Part shown: positions 25,542 through 35,315 of the stretch, piece by piece
Layout of the letters: each line of letters begins with the position of its first letter
Position numbering within the stretch: the first letter of the stretch is position 1
From: Candidatus Gastranaerophilales bacterium
Lineage (GTDB): Bacteria > Cyanobacteriota > Vampirovibrionia > Gastranaerophilales > Gastranaerophilaceae
Assembly: GCA_900768915.1 (NCBI GenBank)
Contig: CAAGEQ010000033.1
Span: forward strand, 1 to 64,000
Length of the DNA: 64,000 nucleotides
Reading direction: 5' to 3'
Program-made: the position numbers and the translations under genes
Notes under the pieces: model-generated
Databases searched by the model: none
Told to the model about the DNA's origin: nothing
Seen by the model: only the letters and a program-made list of their open reading frames with translations

Positions 25542-25742
25542 ATGTACGTTAAATTGTTATATTTAATTAATTTCACTATTTTTATGGGAATAATGACCTA
25601 TTTGTCATATATTTATGGCATATATTTGTATATAAAACATTACAAAAAAAATATATGGCACATAATATTTATGATTTTTTCAATATTAGGTACCATATTT
25701 TTTACGATTTTATTTGCAATAGCCTTTTTCATTCCAGTATAA
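25542..25742 (+). CDS. Small two-helix membrane protein
   Basis: 66 residues with two hydrophobic helices joined by a basic loop (Y-I-K-H-Y-K-K-N). The start is the ATG at 25542, 8 nt after gaggag. No family recognised. It is convergent with the tagged 85-residue protein gene; only 7 nt separate the stops. Confidence 0.6.
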   Translation: MYVKLLYLINFTIFMGIMTYLSYIYGIYLYIKHYKKNIWHIIFMIFSILGTIFFTILFAIAFFIPV

Positions 25743-25749
25743 ATTGAAA

Positions 25750-26007
25750 TTATTTAGGCCATTTGAATTTTTCAAGAGTCTTTTTCATTGCATTTTCAAT
25801 GCAAACTTTGTATTTAACATACTGTGCAAGTGGTGTATCTTTTACAGGAAGATAATGTTCAGAAGTACTGTTAAACTTTTGTCTAAACTTTTCAACACCA
25901 ATAAGTCCTACTCGTTGAGATTCAGACAATTGTTCAAATTGTTTTCTACCTTCGTTTAATGGTGATTTGGACAATGTGCCAGTAAAAGATACACTGTTTA
26001 CTCTCAT
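25750..26007 (-). CDS. 85-residue protein with N-terminal V-S-F-T-G motif
   Basis: Not recognised. M-R-V-N-S-V-S-F-T-G (F8-G10) is the clearest form of the F-T-G tag in the window; the remainder is helical, charged and soluble. Shine-Dalgarno aagga precedes the ATG. The gene starts 13 nt after the flavodiiron gene stops, so they are probably cotranscribed, which may link it to oxygen or NO stress. Confidence 0.7.
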   Translation of the reverse strand: MRVNSVSFTGTLSKSPLNEGRKQFEQLSESQRVGLIGVEKFRQKFNSTSEHYLPVKDTPLAQYVKYKVCIENAMKKTLEKFKWPK

Positions 26008-26020
26008 ATTTATTCCTTTT

Positions 26021-27208
26021 TTATAAAAGTCCTAATGACTTATGCTTTTCTACGATAGATTGTACCATATCATCAAGTTTTTTAAAATCATCAGTAGTAG
26101 GTTTTCCTTTAACCATTACTGGTTCAATTACATCTAGTCTTAATTTAGCCAAGATGTCACCTAATATTCCAAACAAGTTTCCACCCCAACCGTAAGAACC
26201 TACGAATGATGCGAATTTTGCTTTTGGTTTTAAAATACTTGCAATATATGCAATATTTACAGATGCTGGGTGAGGACCTGCAACTACCATTGATGTACCT
26301 AAAACTATTGTTGTGCCATCAACAAGTGCCATTGCTAAGTCACCTAAATCATCAGTGATAATATCGTGTTTGATTGATTCAATACCGTGTTTTGCAAGTT
26401 CTGATTTTAAATAATCAATCATATCTTCTGTACTGCCATACATTGAAACGTAAGGTAATAATACTAAATTTTTACCTAAATCAGATGTCCAATCTGTGTA
26501 TAAATCAAGAATATAATCAGGATTTTTATGTACTGGACCATGACTAGGTAATATCATATCAACATTCATATCTTTAATCATTTTAGTATATTTTTTACAC
26601 ATAACTCTGAATGGCATCATAATTTCTGCATAGTAACGTTTTGCACTTTTTTCAAGTTCCTCAGATGGCACAGCAAATACATCATCAAATGTGTAATGAG
26701 CACCTAAAAAATCACAAGTACATAATAGATTGTCTTCTTTTATCAATGTGAACATTGTATCAGGCCAATGTACATTTGGTGCGAAGATGAATTTTAAAGT
26801 TTTATCGCCCAGTGACAATTCTTCTTCGTTTTTGATTGTCATAATTCTATCTTCTGGAATAAATAACATTTCAATTAGATTAGTTTTGCAAGTTGGATTT
26901 GTAACAACTTTTGCATCAGGATATTTTTCAATCAATTTTGGTAATGTACCTGAGTGGTCTTGTTCACCATGATTTGCAATCAAATAATCAACCTTTGTAA
27001 TACCATTTTCATCAAGGTTCTTCAAATATTCATCACTTTTTGGTGGGTACATTGTATCAATGATAGCAGTTTTTTCTGAACCGACTACTAAATATGAATT
27101 GTAACTTGTACCATGTTCTAAAGGGATTAATTCATCAAAAATCACTCTATCTTCATCGTTCAAACCACAATAGAATACATTATTTTTTATTTCTTGAAAT
27201 TTCATCAT
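26021..27208 (-). CDS. Flavodiiron protein (FprA-type A flavoprotein)
   Basis: 395 residues. An N-terminal metallo-beta-lactamase domain has the diiron ligands N-H-G-E-Q-D-H (H80, E82, D84, H85), H-W-P-D and C-D-F-L-G-A-H. A C-terminal flavodoxin domain (about 250-395) has V-S-M-Y-G-S-T-E-D-M for FMN. These cytoplasmic enzymes reduce O2 to water or NO to N2O and protect anaerobes. The ATG follows aaagga. Its promoter is a mirror image of that of the divergent carbonic anhydrase gene. Confidence 0.93.
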   Translation of the reverse strand: MMKFQEIKNNVFYCGLNDEDRVIFDELIPLEHGTSYNSYLVVGSEKTAIIDTMYPPKSDEYLKNLDENGITKVDYLIANHGEQDHSGTLPKLIEKYPDAKVVTNPTCKTNLIEMLFIPEDRIMTIKNEEELSLGDKTLKFIFAPNVHWPDTMFTLIKEDNLLCTCDFLGAHYTFDDVFAVPSEELEKSAKRYYAEIMMPFRVMCKKYTKMIKDMNVDMILPSHGPVHKNPDYILDLYTDWTSDLGKNLVLLPYVSMYGSTEDMIDYLKSELAKHGIESIKHDIITDDLGDLAMALVDGTTIVLGTSMVVAGPHPASVNIAYIASILKPKAKFASFVGSYGWGGNLFGILGDILAKLRLDVIEPVMVKGKPTTDDFKKLDDMVQSIVEKHKSLGLL

Positions 27209-27248
27209 ATTATTCCTTTCTCAAATTTTTATATAATTTATCGCACAT

Positions 27249-27281
27249 ATTATAACATGTTCAAACAAAATATGTTATAAT
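27249..27281. promoter_or_regulatory. Symmetric divergent promoters with a 10-bp inverted repeat
   Basis: attataacat (27249-27258) and atgttataat (27272-27281) are exact inverted copies with 13 nt between. Each contains an extended -10 (TGTTATAAT), one pointing at the flavodiiron gene, the other at the carbonic anhydrase gene. Confidence 0.65.
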
Positions 27282-27322
27282 GTGTGACAAGTTTTTTAAT
27301 AGTTAAAAAGGAATATATTAAT

Positions 27323-27928
27323 ATGACAAAAATTTCTGAAAGAGCAGCAAAAGAATTAGCAAAATTGCTTGATGGTAATAAAAATTTTATGAATGGAACA
27401 CCAACTGCTAAAAACATGTGTTTATCAACATTGCAAAAATTGGCATTATATCAAGAGCCTTATGCTTGTGTGTTAAGTTGTTCTGATTCTCGTGTTGTTC
27501 CAGAAATTATTTTTGATTGTGGTATAGGTGAACTTTTTGTTGTTCGTGTTGCTGGTATTGCAGTAGGTCCTAATGTTAGAGAAAGTATTGAATATGCCGT
27601 AAAAAAATTGCATGTCCCCCTATTAATATTGTTAGGACACGATGATTGTGGTGTTATGACTTACGCAAATGAACATTATCCAGAAGTTACAGAACATTTT
27701 CAATCAATATTGAAATGTGTTTACCCTGTAATTGATGGTAAGGGAAAAGTTGATTGTAATAACAAATTTGCCAGACAACATACTGTTTGGGTAGAAGATT
27801 ATTTAATGGAACATTCAAATATAATTAAAGATGCTGTAAAAAAAGGTGACTTGTATATTGCAAAATGTCATTTTGACCACAATACTGGCAAAGTTAGTGA
27901 AATTGATAGGGATTTAAACGAAATTTAA
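27323..27928 (+). CDS. Beta-class carbonic anhydrase
   Basis: 201 residues. Zinc ligands C53 (in C-S-D-S-R), H106 and C109 (in L-G-H-D-D-C-G) with the D55-R57 dyad identify the beta class. It interconverts CO2 and bicarbonate in the cytoplasm, here perhaps serving carboxylation around PEP and pyruvate. The frame is open to 27284 but the ATG at 27323, 7 nt after aaagga, begins the conserved protein. Confidence 0.93.
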   Translation: MTKISERAAKELAKLLDGNKNFMNGTPTAKNMCLSTLQKLALYQEPYACVLSCSDSRVVPEIIFDCGIGELFVVRVAGIAVGPNVRESIEYAVKKLHVPLLILLGHDDCGVMTYANEHYPEVTEHFQSILKCVYPVIDGKGKVDCNNKFARQHTVWVEDYLMEHSNIIKDAVKKGDLYIAKCHFDHNTGKVSEIDRDLNEI

Positions 27929-28026
27929 TAAATAGTTATATCGACAAAAAAACTAATTAAATATAATAATGTCTCAATTTTTGTGGAATAATCAGCATAT
28001 TTTATTTTGAAAATATATTTACTTAT

Positions 28027-28070
28027 GTTATAATTTTTCTGTTGTTATGCATTTAATTGGTATGCATTTA
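28027..28070 (+). promoter_or_regulatory. ppdK promoter and 5' direct repeat
   Basis: Extended -10 (TGTTATAAT, core 28029-28034). The predicted 5' leader of about 50 nt holds two copies of tatgcattta (28046-28055, 28061-28070), one and a half helical turns apart centre to centre. Confidence 0.5.
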
Positions 28071-28093
28071 GCATAGTAAATAAGGAGAAAATT

Positions 28094-30742
28094 ATGGCAG
28101 AAAAACGAGTTTGGCTTTTTAAAGAAGGTAACGCAGACATGCGTAATCTTTTAGGTGGTAAAGGTGCTAACTTAGCTGAAATGACTAATTTAGGTTTACC
28201 AGTACCTCCAGGGCTAACAATTACTACAGAAACTTGTATGCAATACATTAATAATGGCAATAAAATGCCAGAAGGTCTAATGGACGAAGTTAAAAACGCT
28301 CTTCATACGGTTGAAGAACAAGCTGGTAAAAAGTTCGGTGACAAAGTTAACCCACTTTTAGTTTCAGTTCGTTCAGGTGCTAGAGTATCAATGCCAGGTA
28401 TGATGGAAACTATTCTTAACCTTGGTTTGAATGATGAAACTGTTGAAGCAATGATTAAATTAACTAATAATCCTCGTTTTTGCTACGATTCATATAGAAG
28501 ATTCTTAACAATGTTCGGTTCTGTTGCTTGGGAAATGGACAGACAAAAATACTTCGAATCAGAAGTTGAAAAAGTTAAAGCTAGAGAAGGTGTTAAATCT
28601 GATACAGAAATTTCTGCAGAAGGTTGGAAATCATTGATTCCAATATACAAGAACGTAATCAAAGAAGTTACTGGTAAAGATTTTCCACAAGATCCATTCG
28701 TTCAATTACAAGAAGCAATTGAAGCAGTATTCCGTTCTTGGAATATTCCTCGTGCTGTTGCATATAGAAATATGAACAAAATCGATCACAACTTTGGTAC
28801 TGCTGTTAACGTTCAAACAATGGTATTTGGTAACATGGGTGATGATTGTGCAACAGGTGTATCATTCACTCGTAACCCTGCAACTGGTGAAAACAAATTC
28901 TATGGTGAATATTTAACAAATGCTCAAGGTGAAGACGTTGTTGCTGGTATCAGAACACCAAAACCTATTGCAGAACTTGAAACAGAAATGCCTGACTTAT
29001 ACAAACAATATGTTGATATTGCTAAAAAATTAGAATTAGGCTACAAAGATGTTCAAGATATGGAATTCACAATTGAACGTGGCAAATTATGGATACTTCA
29101 AACACGTAACGGTAAAAGAACTGCTGCTGCTGCAGTAAGAATTGCTGTTGAAATGTGCGAAGAAGGTATTATTACAAAAGAACGTGCTATACAATTAGTT
29201 GATCCATATTCAGTAAACCAAATTCTACTTCCTTGCTTCGATGCAAAAGCAATGGAAGAATCACGCAAGGTTGCACACGGTGTAAACGCATCTCCTGGTG
29301 CTGCTGTTGGTAAAATCGTATTCGATACAGAAGAAGCAGCAAAAAGAGGTGAAGCAGGAGAAAAAGTTATTCTAGTTCGTGTAGAAACTTGTCCAGATGA
29401 TATTCACGGTATGGCTGTATCTCAAGGTGTTTTAACACTTAGAGGTGGTGCTACATCTCACGCAGCAGTTGTTGCAAAAGGTATGGGTAAACCTTGTGTA
29501 TCTGGTTGTGAAGATATGAAAATTGATTTGGCTAACGAAACATTAACAGGTGCTGATGGTACTGTTTATCACAAAGACGATATCATCTCTCTTGACGGTG
29601 GTAAAGGTCTTGTTATGGAAGGTGCTGTAAAACTTGTTGATGCTCAAATCGATGACAATTGGAATAAATTCTTCTCTTGGGTTGACGAAATCAGAACAAT
29701 GGAAGTTGAAGCAAATGCTGATACACCTAAAGATATTACAAACGCACTTAAATTTGGTGCTGAAGGTGTTGGTCTTTGCCGTACAGAACACATGTTCATG
29801 GATCCAGACAGACTTCCTTGGGTACAAAAAATGATTATCGCTGGTACTCCAGAAGCAAGACGTGAAGCATTAGACAAATTATTACCAATGCAATACGATG
29901 ATTTCTATGCAATGTTCAAAGCATTAGGTAGCGAACATCACATGACAATCAGACTTCTTGATCCACCTTTACACGAATTTTTACCAGATAAAGAAACTTT
30001 AATTGCAGAAGTTGCTACATTAAAGGCTCAAGGTAAAGATGCTTCTGAAAAAGAATCTATGTTACACGTAGTTGAAGGTTTGTCAGAATCTAACCCAATG
30101 ATGGGCTTAAGAGGTTGCCGTTTAGGTTTAACTTATCCTGAAATCAACGAAATGCAAGTAAGAGCAATCTTTGAAGCATGTTGTGACTTAAAGAAAGAAG
30201 GATTAGATGTTAAACCTTGGGTAATGATTCCACTTATCGGTCACGTTAACGAGTTAAAAGTTGCTAAAGAAATCCTTGAAAAAGTTGCTGAACTTGTTAT
30301 GGCTGAAAAAGGAATCAAAGTTGATTATAAATTTGGTACAATGATTGAAATTCCTCGTGCAGCATTAACCGCTGATGAAGTTGCTGAATACGCAGAATTC
30401 TTCTCATTCGGTACTAATGACTTAACTCAAATGACATTCGGTTATTCAAGAGATGATGCTGAAGGTAAATTCTTAAACAGATATGTTGAACAAAAAATCT
30501 TACCTTCAAACCCATTTGAAACACTTGATGTTAAAGGTGTTGGACAACTTGTTGAAATGTCTATGGTTAAGGGTAAATCAGTTAATCCTAACCTAGTTGG
30601 TGGTGTTTGTGGTGAACACGGTGGTGATCCAGATTCAGTTAAATTCTGTCACAGAATTGGTTTGAACTATGTATCTTGTTCACCATTCAGAATTCCACAA
30701 GCAAAACTTGCTGCAGCTCAAGCAGTTGTTGAAAGTAAATAG
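28094..30742 (+). CDS. ppdK: Pyruvate, phosphate dikinase
   Basis: 882 residues, normal length. ATP-grasp domain (L-G-G-K-G-A-N-L-A-E near residue 17, S-V-R-S-G-A near 96), swivelling phosphohistidine domain (G-G-A-T-S-H-A-A-V, H456) and PEP-binding TIM barrel (G-L-C-R-T-E-H-M-F, F-G-T-N-D-L-T-Q) are complete. It reversibly converts pyruvate, ATP and phosphate to PEP, AMP and PPi, central to PPi-linked glycolysis in anaerobes. Shine-Dalgarno aaggag precedes the ATG. Codon choice is less AT-extreme than in neighbours, which fits high expression. Confidence 0.98.
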   Translation: MAEKRVWLFKEGNADMRNLLGGKGANLAEMTNLGLPVPPGLTITTETCMQYINNGNKMPEGLMDEVKNALHTVEEQAGKKFGDKVNPLLVSVRSGARVSMPGMMETILNLGLNDETVEAMIKLTNNPRFCYDSYRRFLTMFGSVAWEMDRQKYFESEVEKVKAREGVKSDTEISAEGWKSLIPIYKNVIKEVTGKDFPQDPFVQLQEAIEAVFRSWNIPRAVAYRNMNKIDHNFGTAVNVQTMVFGNMGDDCATGVSFTRNPATGENKFYGEYLTNAQGEDVVAGIRTPKPIAELETEMPDLYKQYVDIAKKLELGYKDVQDMEFTIERGKLWILQTRNGKRTAAAAVRIAVEMCEEGIITKERAIQLVDPYSVNQILLPCFDAKAMEESRKVAHGVNASPGAAVGKIVFDTEEAAKRGEAGEKVILVRVETCPDDIHGMAVSQGVLTLRGGATSHAAVVAKGMGKPCVSGCEDMKIDLANETLTGADGTVYHKDDIISLDGGKGLVMEGAVKLVDAQIDDNWNKFFSWVDEIRTMEVEANADTPKDITNALKFGAEGVGLCRTEHMFMDPDRLPWVQKMIIAGTPEARREALDKLLPMQYDDFYAMFKALGSEHHMTIRLLDPPLHEFLPDKETLIAEVATLKAQGKDASEKESMLHVVEGLSESNPMMGLRGCRLGLTYPEINEMQVRAIFEACCDLKKEGLDVKPWVMIPLIGHVNELKVAKEILEKVAELVMAEKGIKVDYKFGTMIEIPRAALTADEVAEYAEFFSFGTNDLTQMTFGYSRDDAEGKFLNRYVEQKILPSNPFETLDVKGVGQLVEMSMVKGKSVNPNLVGGVCGEHGGDPDSVKFCHRIGLNYVSCSPFRIPQAKLAAAQAVVESK

Positions 30743-30762
30743 TTTAAGATATTATTCTTAAT

Positions 30763-30800
30763 ATAAAAAAAGGGTTTGTTAGATTAACAAACCCTTTTTT
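30763..30800 (+). terminator. ppdK terminator
   Basis: Perfect 10-bp stem agggtttgtt / aacaaaccct with loop agatt, then six T. Confidence 0.92.
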
Positions 30801-30959
30801 GACTATTTCTAAAAATTCATAATCAAAAACATTATTAAACAAAAGTATTACTTTCTATACCAAAAGTATAAAATTGTGTAAATTTTATTAAAGTTTTTCT
30901 AAAAAGTGCCGTAATAAGAAATATAAGATTAAAACAAAGATTTAAGAAGGTATACAACT

Positions 30960-32321
30960 ATGACAGATGAAGAAAAAGGAGCCTCTCTATTCGGAAGATC
31001 TATTGATCTTGTAGAAGGTGATCCTCTTGAAGAGATATTTGCCCTTAACCTTGGTGATTTTATTTCAGAAAATCTTATCTCAGAAGATTTAGCAAAAAAA
31101 ATTGGTAGCAGTGAAAAGAATAAAACTGCTAAATTGAAAAACCAGTTGTCAGAATTAGTTTCTGTTTATTCAATGAACAACACACTTTCTGTTATTGGTT
31201 TCAATTCAAAAGACGATTATATCATATACAATTCAATCGCAAAAACTATGACTCAAATCCTTGAATGCGATACAAGTTATGTTTATTTAACAAAAGAATT
31301 CGCATGTGGATTGGATAATGTAGAAAAAGATATTGTTTTGGCTGGTGCATCTGTTGATTTTGCGAAAGATGTATTTTCAGAAAACATAGGTTTTAACCTA
31401 GATGAAGATGAACCAGTCGTGCAAGCACTCAAAAATATACATACTATTTCAGTATCACCCGAAAATATCCAACATATTAAAAAATTCAAGCAATTAAAAG
31501 AAGAAAATGTTAAACAGTACATAGCAATACCTATGCATAACAATGCCAATGTTGTCGGCATCTTCGTGCTTGAAAACTACACCGAAAAGAACTTCAGAAA
31601 AGAGTTTATTACCCTAGTTGAAGCAATGGCTAAATTATTCGGAACGTCAATTTCGCTTCAAAAGACAATCAACATAGTTAACGAACTTATTGATTCACCC
31701 GATGCCGAACTAGTTGAACTTCAACACATGAGAGCAGAACTTACTGCATTGATTGGTGATTTAGGCGACAATCAAGAATCATTTATCAAATCATTGGCAA
31801 ATGCCGTTGATGTCAAAGGTCAATACAGCGTTGCTCACTCTCAAAACACTGCAAACTTGGCTCGCAAACTATCTGCAGAATTAGGTTTGAACGAAAAAAC
31901 AAAAGACCTTATCTACTATGCTGGTCTACTACAAAATATTGGTAAAATTACTTTACCAGAAGAACTATTCTCTAACAGAGGTAAACTAAGCAAAGAAGAT
32001 TGGGACAAATTAAAAAATTATTCTAATATTGGTGTAAATATCCTTATGAAGATTAACTTCTTATCAGAAGTAGTTCCATATATTTGCTACCAAAAAGAAC
32101 GTTATGACGGTTCAGGTGAGCCTGAGGGCTTAGCAAGAATGTCTATTCCATTAGGTTCTAGAATCATTGCTGTTGCAGATGCTTATTCAGCATTAACATC
32201 TGATAGAGCATACCGTAAAGCAATGTCAAAAGAACAAGCATTATCAATAATGAAACAAGAAGCAGGTATAAAATGGGATCCTATTATTGTTGATGCATTG
32301 TATGATGTTGTTAATGAATAA
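30960..32321 (+). CDS. GAF plus degenerate HD-GYP domain protein
   Basis: 453 residues. Residues about 80-235 look like a GAF sensor domain; about 270-450 follow the HD-GYP fold (c-di-GMP phosphodiesterase). The metal residues are largely lost: L-L-H-D-I-G-K reads L-L-Q-N-I-G-K (Q325, N326), the usual K-x-H-P reads K-N-Y-S, H-H-E reads Y-Q-K-E and G-Y-P reads G-E-P. A His in A-H-S-Q-N and A-D-A-Y-S-A remain. It is therefore likely a c-di-GMP or protein-binding pseudoenzyme in the cytoplasm. A ribosome site (aagaagg) precedes the ATG. Confidence 0.88.
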   Translation: MTDEEKGASLFGRSIDLVEGDPLEEIFALNLGDFISENLISEDLAKKIGSSEKNKTAKLKNQLSELVSVYSMNNTLSVIGFNSKDDYIIYNSIAKTMTQILECDTSYVYLTKEFACGLDNVEKDIVLAGASVDFAKDVFSENIGFNLDEDEPVVQALKNIHTISVSPENIQHIKKFKQLKEENVKQYIAIPMHNNANVVGIFVLENYTEKNFRKEFITLVEAMAKLFGTSISLQKTINIVNELIDSPDAELVELQHMRAELTALIGDLGDNQESFIKSLANAVDVKGQYSVAHSQNTANLARKLSAELGLNEKTKDLIYYAGLLQNIGKITLPEELFSNRGKLSKEDWDKLKNYSNIGVNILMKINFLSEVVPYICYQKERYDGSGEPEGLARMSIPLGSRIIAVADAYSALTSDRAYRKAMSKEQALSIMKQEAGIKWDPIIVDALYDVVNE

Positions 32322-32345
32322 TTCAATCAATACAAGATAATAAAT

Positions 32346-32378
32346 CAAAAAGCCGTTCAATTTCTGAACGGCTTTTTT
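32346..32378. terminator. Bidirectional terminator
   Basis: Stem agccgttca / tgaacggct with loop atttc (32351-32373), A run left and T run right; serves the 30960 gene and the convergent symporter gene. Confidence 0.9.
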
Positions 32379-32398
32379 AATTATACTATTTGAATTTA

Positions 32399-33901
32399 CT
32401 AATCTTTCTTTCTTACAAACAAATTGTGTCTTTCACAATATGATTTCAAATCATTCTTAACTTCAGGTGCTAAGATGTAAAGAACAATAATATTTGGAAC
32501 ACACATTGCAATCATCATCGCATCTGTAATATCAATAATAGATTTAACATTCATTGCAGAACCAATTACGATAAACAAACAATAAATGATATTAAATACA
32601 AGAACACGTTTCTTACCTTCACCTAATAAGAATGTCCAAGCTTTTTGTCCATAATACGCCCAAGAAATCAATGTTGAAATAGCAAATAATACTGCGATTA
32701 TTGACAAGATTACTGGGAAGAATGAAATAACTGATTGGAAAGCATTAGATGCTAACTCAATACCTGATATATGACCAACTGCACTTGTTTTTAAAACACC
32801 AGTTACAACAATTGCAAATGATGTAAATAAACAAAGTACACCAGTTAAGAATGTTTCTAATAAAGCAACAAAACCTAATGAAACAGGTTCTTTTGTTTGA
32901 GAAGTTGCATAAACAATAGCAGCAGCACCTGTACCAGCCTCATTAGATTGAACAGAACGTCTTAAACCAATGATAATAGTACCAAATACACCACCTGCTA
33001 CTGCAGTTGGATGGAATGCTTCTTTCAAAATTAAAGCAATTGCATCTGGTATTTGTGTAATATTTGCAAAAATTACAATCAAACCTGAAACAATGTATAA
33101 CAAACACATTGTAGGTGTTAAAATTGTAGTTACTTTTGCAATACTCTTAATACCACCAACAACAACCAAACCGATAAGAATAGCAGCAATCAAACCAATA
33201 ACCCAAGCATATCCATGGAATATACTAGATTCACCACCTGTGATAAATATGATTTGGTGTGCAGTTTGGTTAATTTGAATCATATTACCACCAGTAATAC
33301 CACCACCAATACAAAGAACAGCAAATAACACTGAAAGTGGTTGACCTAACCAACGAAGTTTCTTTCTAGTCAAACCATGTGCAATATAATGCATTGGACC
33401 ACCAGACACTGAACCATCAAGGTTAAATCTTCTATATTTTACTGCTAAAGTTGCTTCAACAAACTTAATTGACATACCAAGAATAGCACCAATAAAAATC
33501 CAAAATGCAGCACCAGGTCCACCGATTGATATAGAAATTGCAACACCTGCAATACTACCAATACCAATTGTTCCTGACAATGCTGTTGCTAATGCTTGGA
33601 ATGATGAAACTTCACCACAATGATTTTTATCACTAGGTTTAGTTATAACATCAATTGCATGTTTAAAACCCCATATTGCAATACCTTTGAAATATATTGT
33701 AAAAAATATACCCGCAAACAAAATCCAAAAGATAATTATTGGAACATCATTTCCAAAAAAGTTTATAGGGGTGAATATAAGTTTTGCAACAGCATCAGAA
33801 AATGGTGCGATATTATCGTCCATAAACTTATCTACATTTAGAGCAAATGCTTGTTGCATACCCATCATTGCAACGGTTAATAACCAAAATAATTTTTTCA
33901 T
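32399..33901 (-). CDS. Alanine/glycine:cation symporter (AGCS family)
   Basis: 500 residues with about ten to eleven membrane helices. S-S-F-Q-A-L-A-T-A-L-S-G-T-I-G-I-G-S-I-A-G (about 99-119), G-G-P-G-A-A-F-W and a later Q-S-N-E-A-G-T-G-A are family hallmarks. It imports alanine or glycine with Na+ across the inner membrane. The N-terminus starts with a signal-like hydrophobic segment ending A-F-A-L, longer than in many relatives. Shine-Dalgarno aggaag lies upstream of the ATG. Confidence 0.93.
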   Translation of the reverse strand: MKKLFWLLTVAMMGMQQAFALNVDKFMDDNIAPFSDAVAKLIFTPINFFGNDVPIIIFWILFAGIFFTIYFKGIAIWGFKHAIDVITKPSDKNHCGEVSSFQALATALSGTIGIGSIAGVAISISIGGPGAAFWIFIGAILGMSIKFVEATLAVKYRRFNLDGSVSGGPMHYIAHGLTRKKLRWLGQPLSVLFAVLCIGGGITGGNMIQINQTAHQIIFITGGESSIFHGYAWVIGLIAAILIGLVVVGGIKSIAKVTTILTPTMCLLYIVSGLIVIFANITQIPDAIALILKEAFHPTAVAGGVFGTIIIGLRRSVQSNEAGTGAAAIVYATSQTKEPVSLGFVALLETFLTGVLCLFTSFAIVVTGVLKTSAVGHISGIELASNAFQSVISFFPVILSIIAVLFAISTLISWAYYGQKAWTFLLGEGKKRVLVFNIIYCLFIVIGSAMNVKSIIDITDAMMIAMCVPNIIVLYILAPEVKNDLKSYCERHNLFVRKKD

Positions 33902-34076
33902 TGAGCAACTTCCTTCTATTTATGTGACTTTAGCATATTGCTAATGTTACAATTATAACAAAAATATGTAATATAGAATAATTCCTTTACAATTTTTTTA
34001 TACTTATGTAAACAAAATGGCATTTTAAGCCTTGTTTCGTTGTATAATATAATGAAATATTTGAGGAGTTTTTATT

Positions 34077-35315
34077 ATGAACAATTATGATATAGGTATC
34101 ATTGGTGGTGGTCCTGCAGGCTATACAACAGCATTATATGAGGCTAAATTAGGTAAGTCCGTTATTTTGTTTGAAAAAGACAAAATGGGAGGAACTTGTC
34201 TTAATCGTGGTTGCATTCCAACAAAAGCATTTTTGCATGTAGCAGATTTATATTCAGAACTAAAAACTGCAAACAAATTAGGTATCGAATGTGAAAATAT
34301 AAATTTTGACTATGAAAAAGTTTTTACTTATAAAGAAAATGTTGTCGACAAACTTCGCAGAGGGTTAGAACTAACTATGAAAAATGCTGGAATAACCGTT
34401 GTTAATTCTTATGCAGAAGTTATTTCAGAAAATCGCATTAAAGCAGACACTACTGAATATAATTGTTCAGACATCATTGTTGCGACTGGTTCAAAACCTC
34501 GTGAAATAAAAGGATTAGAATTTGACCACAAATTTATTCTAAATTCTGATGATGTTTTAAATCTGAATAGACTTCCAAAAAGTATTTTAATAGTTGGCTC
34601 TGGTGCTATTGGTATTGAATGGTCAAGAATATTATCTGCTTTTGACGTTCAGGTAACAGTTGTAGAATTAGCACCTAGATTAACACCATTAGCCGATTGG
34701 GAAGTATCTAAACGCATTGAAAGATTCTTCAAAATGAAGAAGATTAAAACATATCTATCAACTTCTATTGAAAAAATAGAAGATAAAAAAGTTCATTTAT
34801 CAAATGGAGAAATTCTTGAGCCGGAATGTATTCTATCAGCAGTAGGTAGAGAATCTGTCAAACCTGATATAAAAATAAACGTAAAATGTATCGGAGATGC
34901 TTGTGGTGAAATTCAATTAGCACATTATGCTATGAGCCAAGCAAAAGAAATTGTTTTTGATATTCCATTTGATAAAAACATTGTTCCTGCTGTAATCTAT
35001 GGAACTCCTGAAATTGCTTGGGTTGGAGAAGTATCAAAATCTAAAGAAGATGATAAAAAATATGATAAAGCAATGATACCAATATCAGCATTAGGTAAAT
35101 CACATTGTGACAATAACATTGATGGATTTATTAAAATCTTAGCAAAAGACGGAAAAATAAAAGGTGCAAGTATAATTTCAAAAGAAGCATCATCATTAAT
35201 TCAACAAATTACAATAGCAATGCAAAACGATTTATCTATTGAAGATTTAAAGAAAGTTTGCTTTGCTCACCCAACATATTCAGAAGGAATATTTGAAGGA
35301 GTAATGAATTTATGA
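34077..35315 (+). CDS. Dihydrolipoyl dehydrogenase-like flavoprotein, compact
   Basis: 412 residues against about 460-475 for typical Lpd. FAD site G-G-G-P-A-G (10-15), redox disulfide G-G-T-C-L-N-R-G-C-I-P-T-K, NAD site G-S-G-A-I-G-I-E-W, and dimer-interface active site F-A-H-P-T-Y-S-E near the C-terminus are intact. The stretch between the NAD domain and C-I-G-D-A, where other family members have about 35 more residues, is shortened. It reoxidises lipoyl groups of 2-oxoacid or glycine cleavage complexes. Its stop overlaps the lipA start. Confidence 0.88.
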   Translation: MNNYDIGIIGGGPAGYTTALYEAKLGKSVILFEKDKMGGTCLNRGCIPTKAFLHVADLYSELKTANKLGIECENINFDYEKVFTYKENVVDKLRRGLELTMKNAGITVVNSYAEVISENRIKADTTEYNCSDIIVATGSKPREIKGLEFDHKFILNSDDVLNLNRLPKSILIVGSGAIGIEWSRILSAFDVQVTVVELAPRLTPLADWEVSKRIERFFKMKKIKTYLSTSIEKIEDKKVHLSNGEILEPECILSAVGRESVKPDIKINVKCIGDACGEIQLAHYAMSQAKEIVFDIPFDKNIVPAVIYGTPEIAWVGEVSKSKEDDKKYDKAMIPISALGKSHCDNNIDGFIKILAKDGKIKGASIISKEASSLIQQITIAMQNDLSIEDLKKVCFAHPTYSEGIFEGVMNL

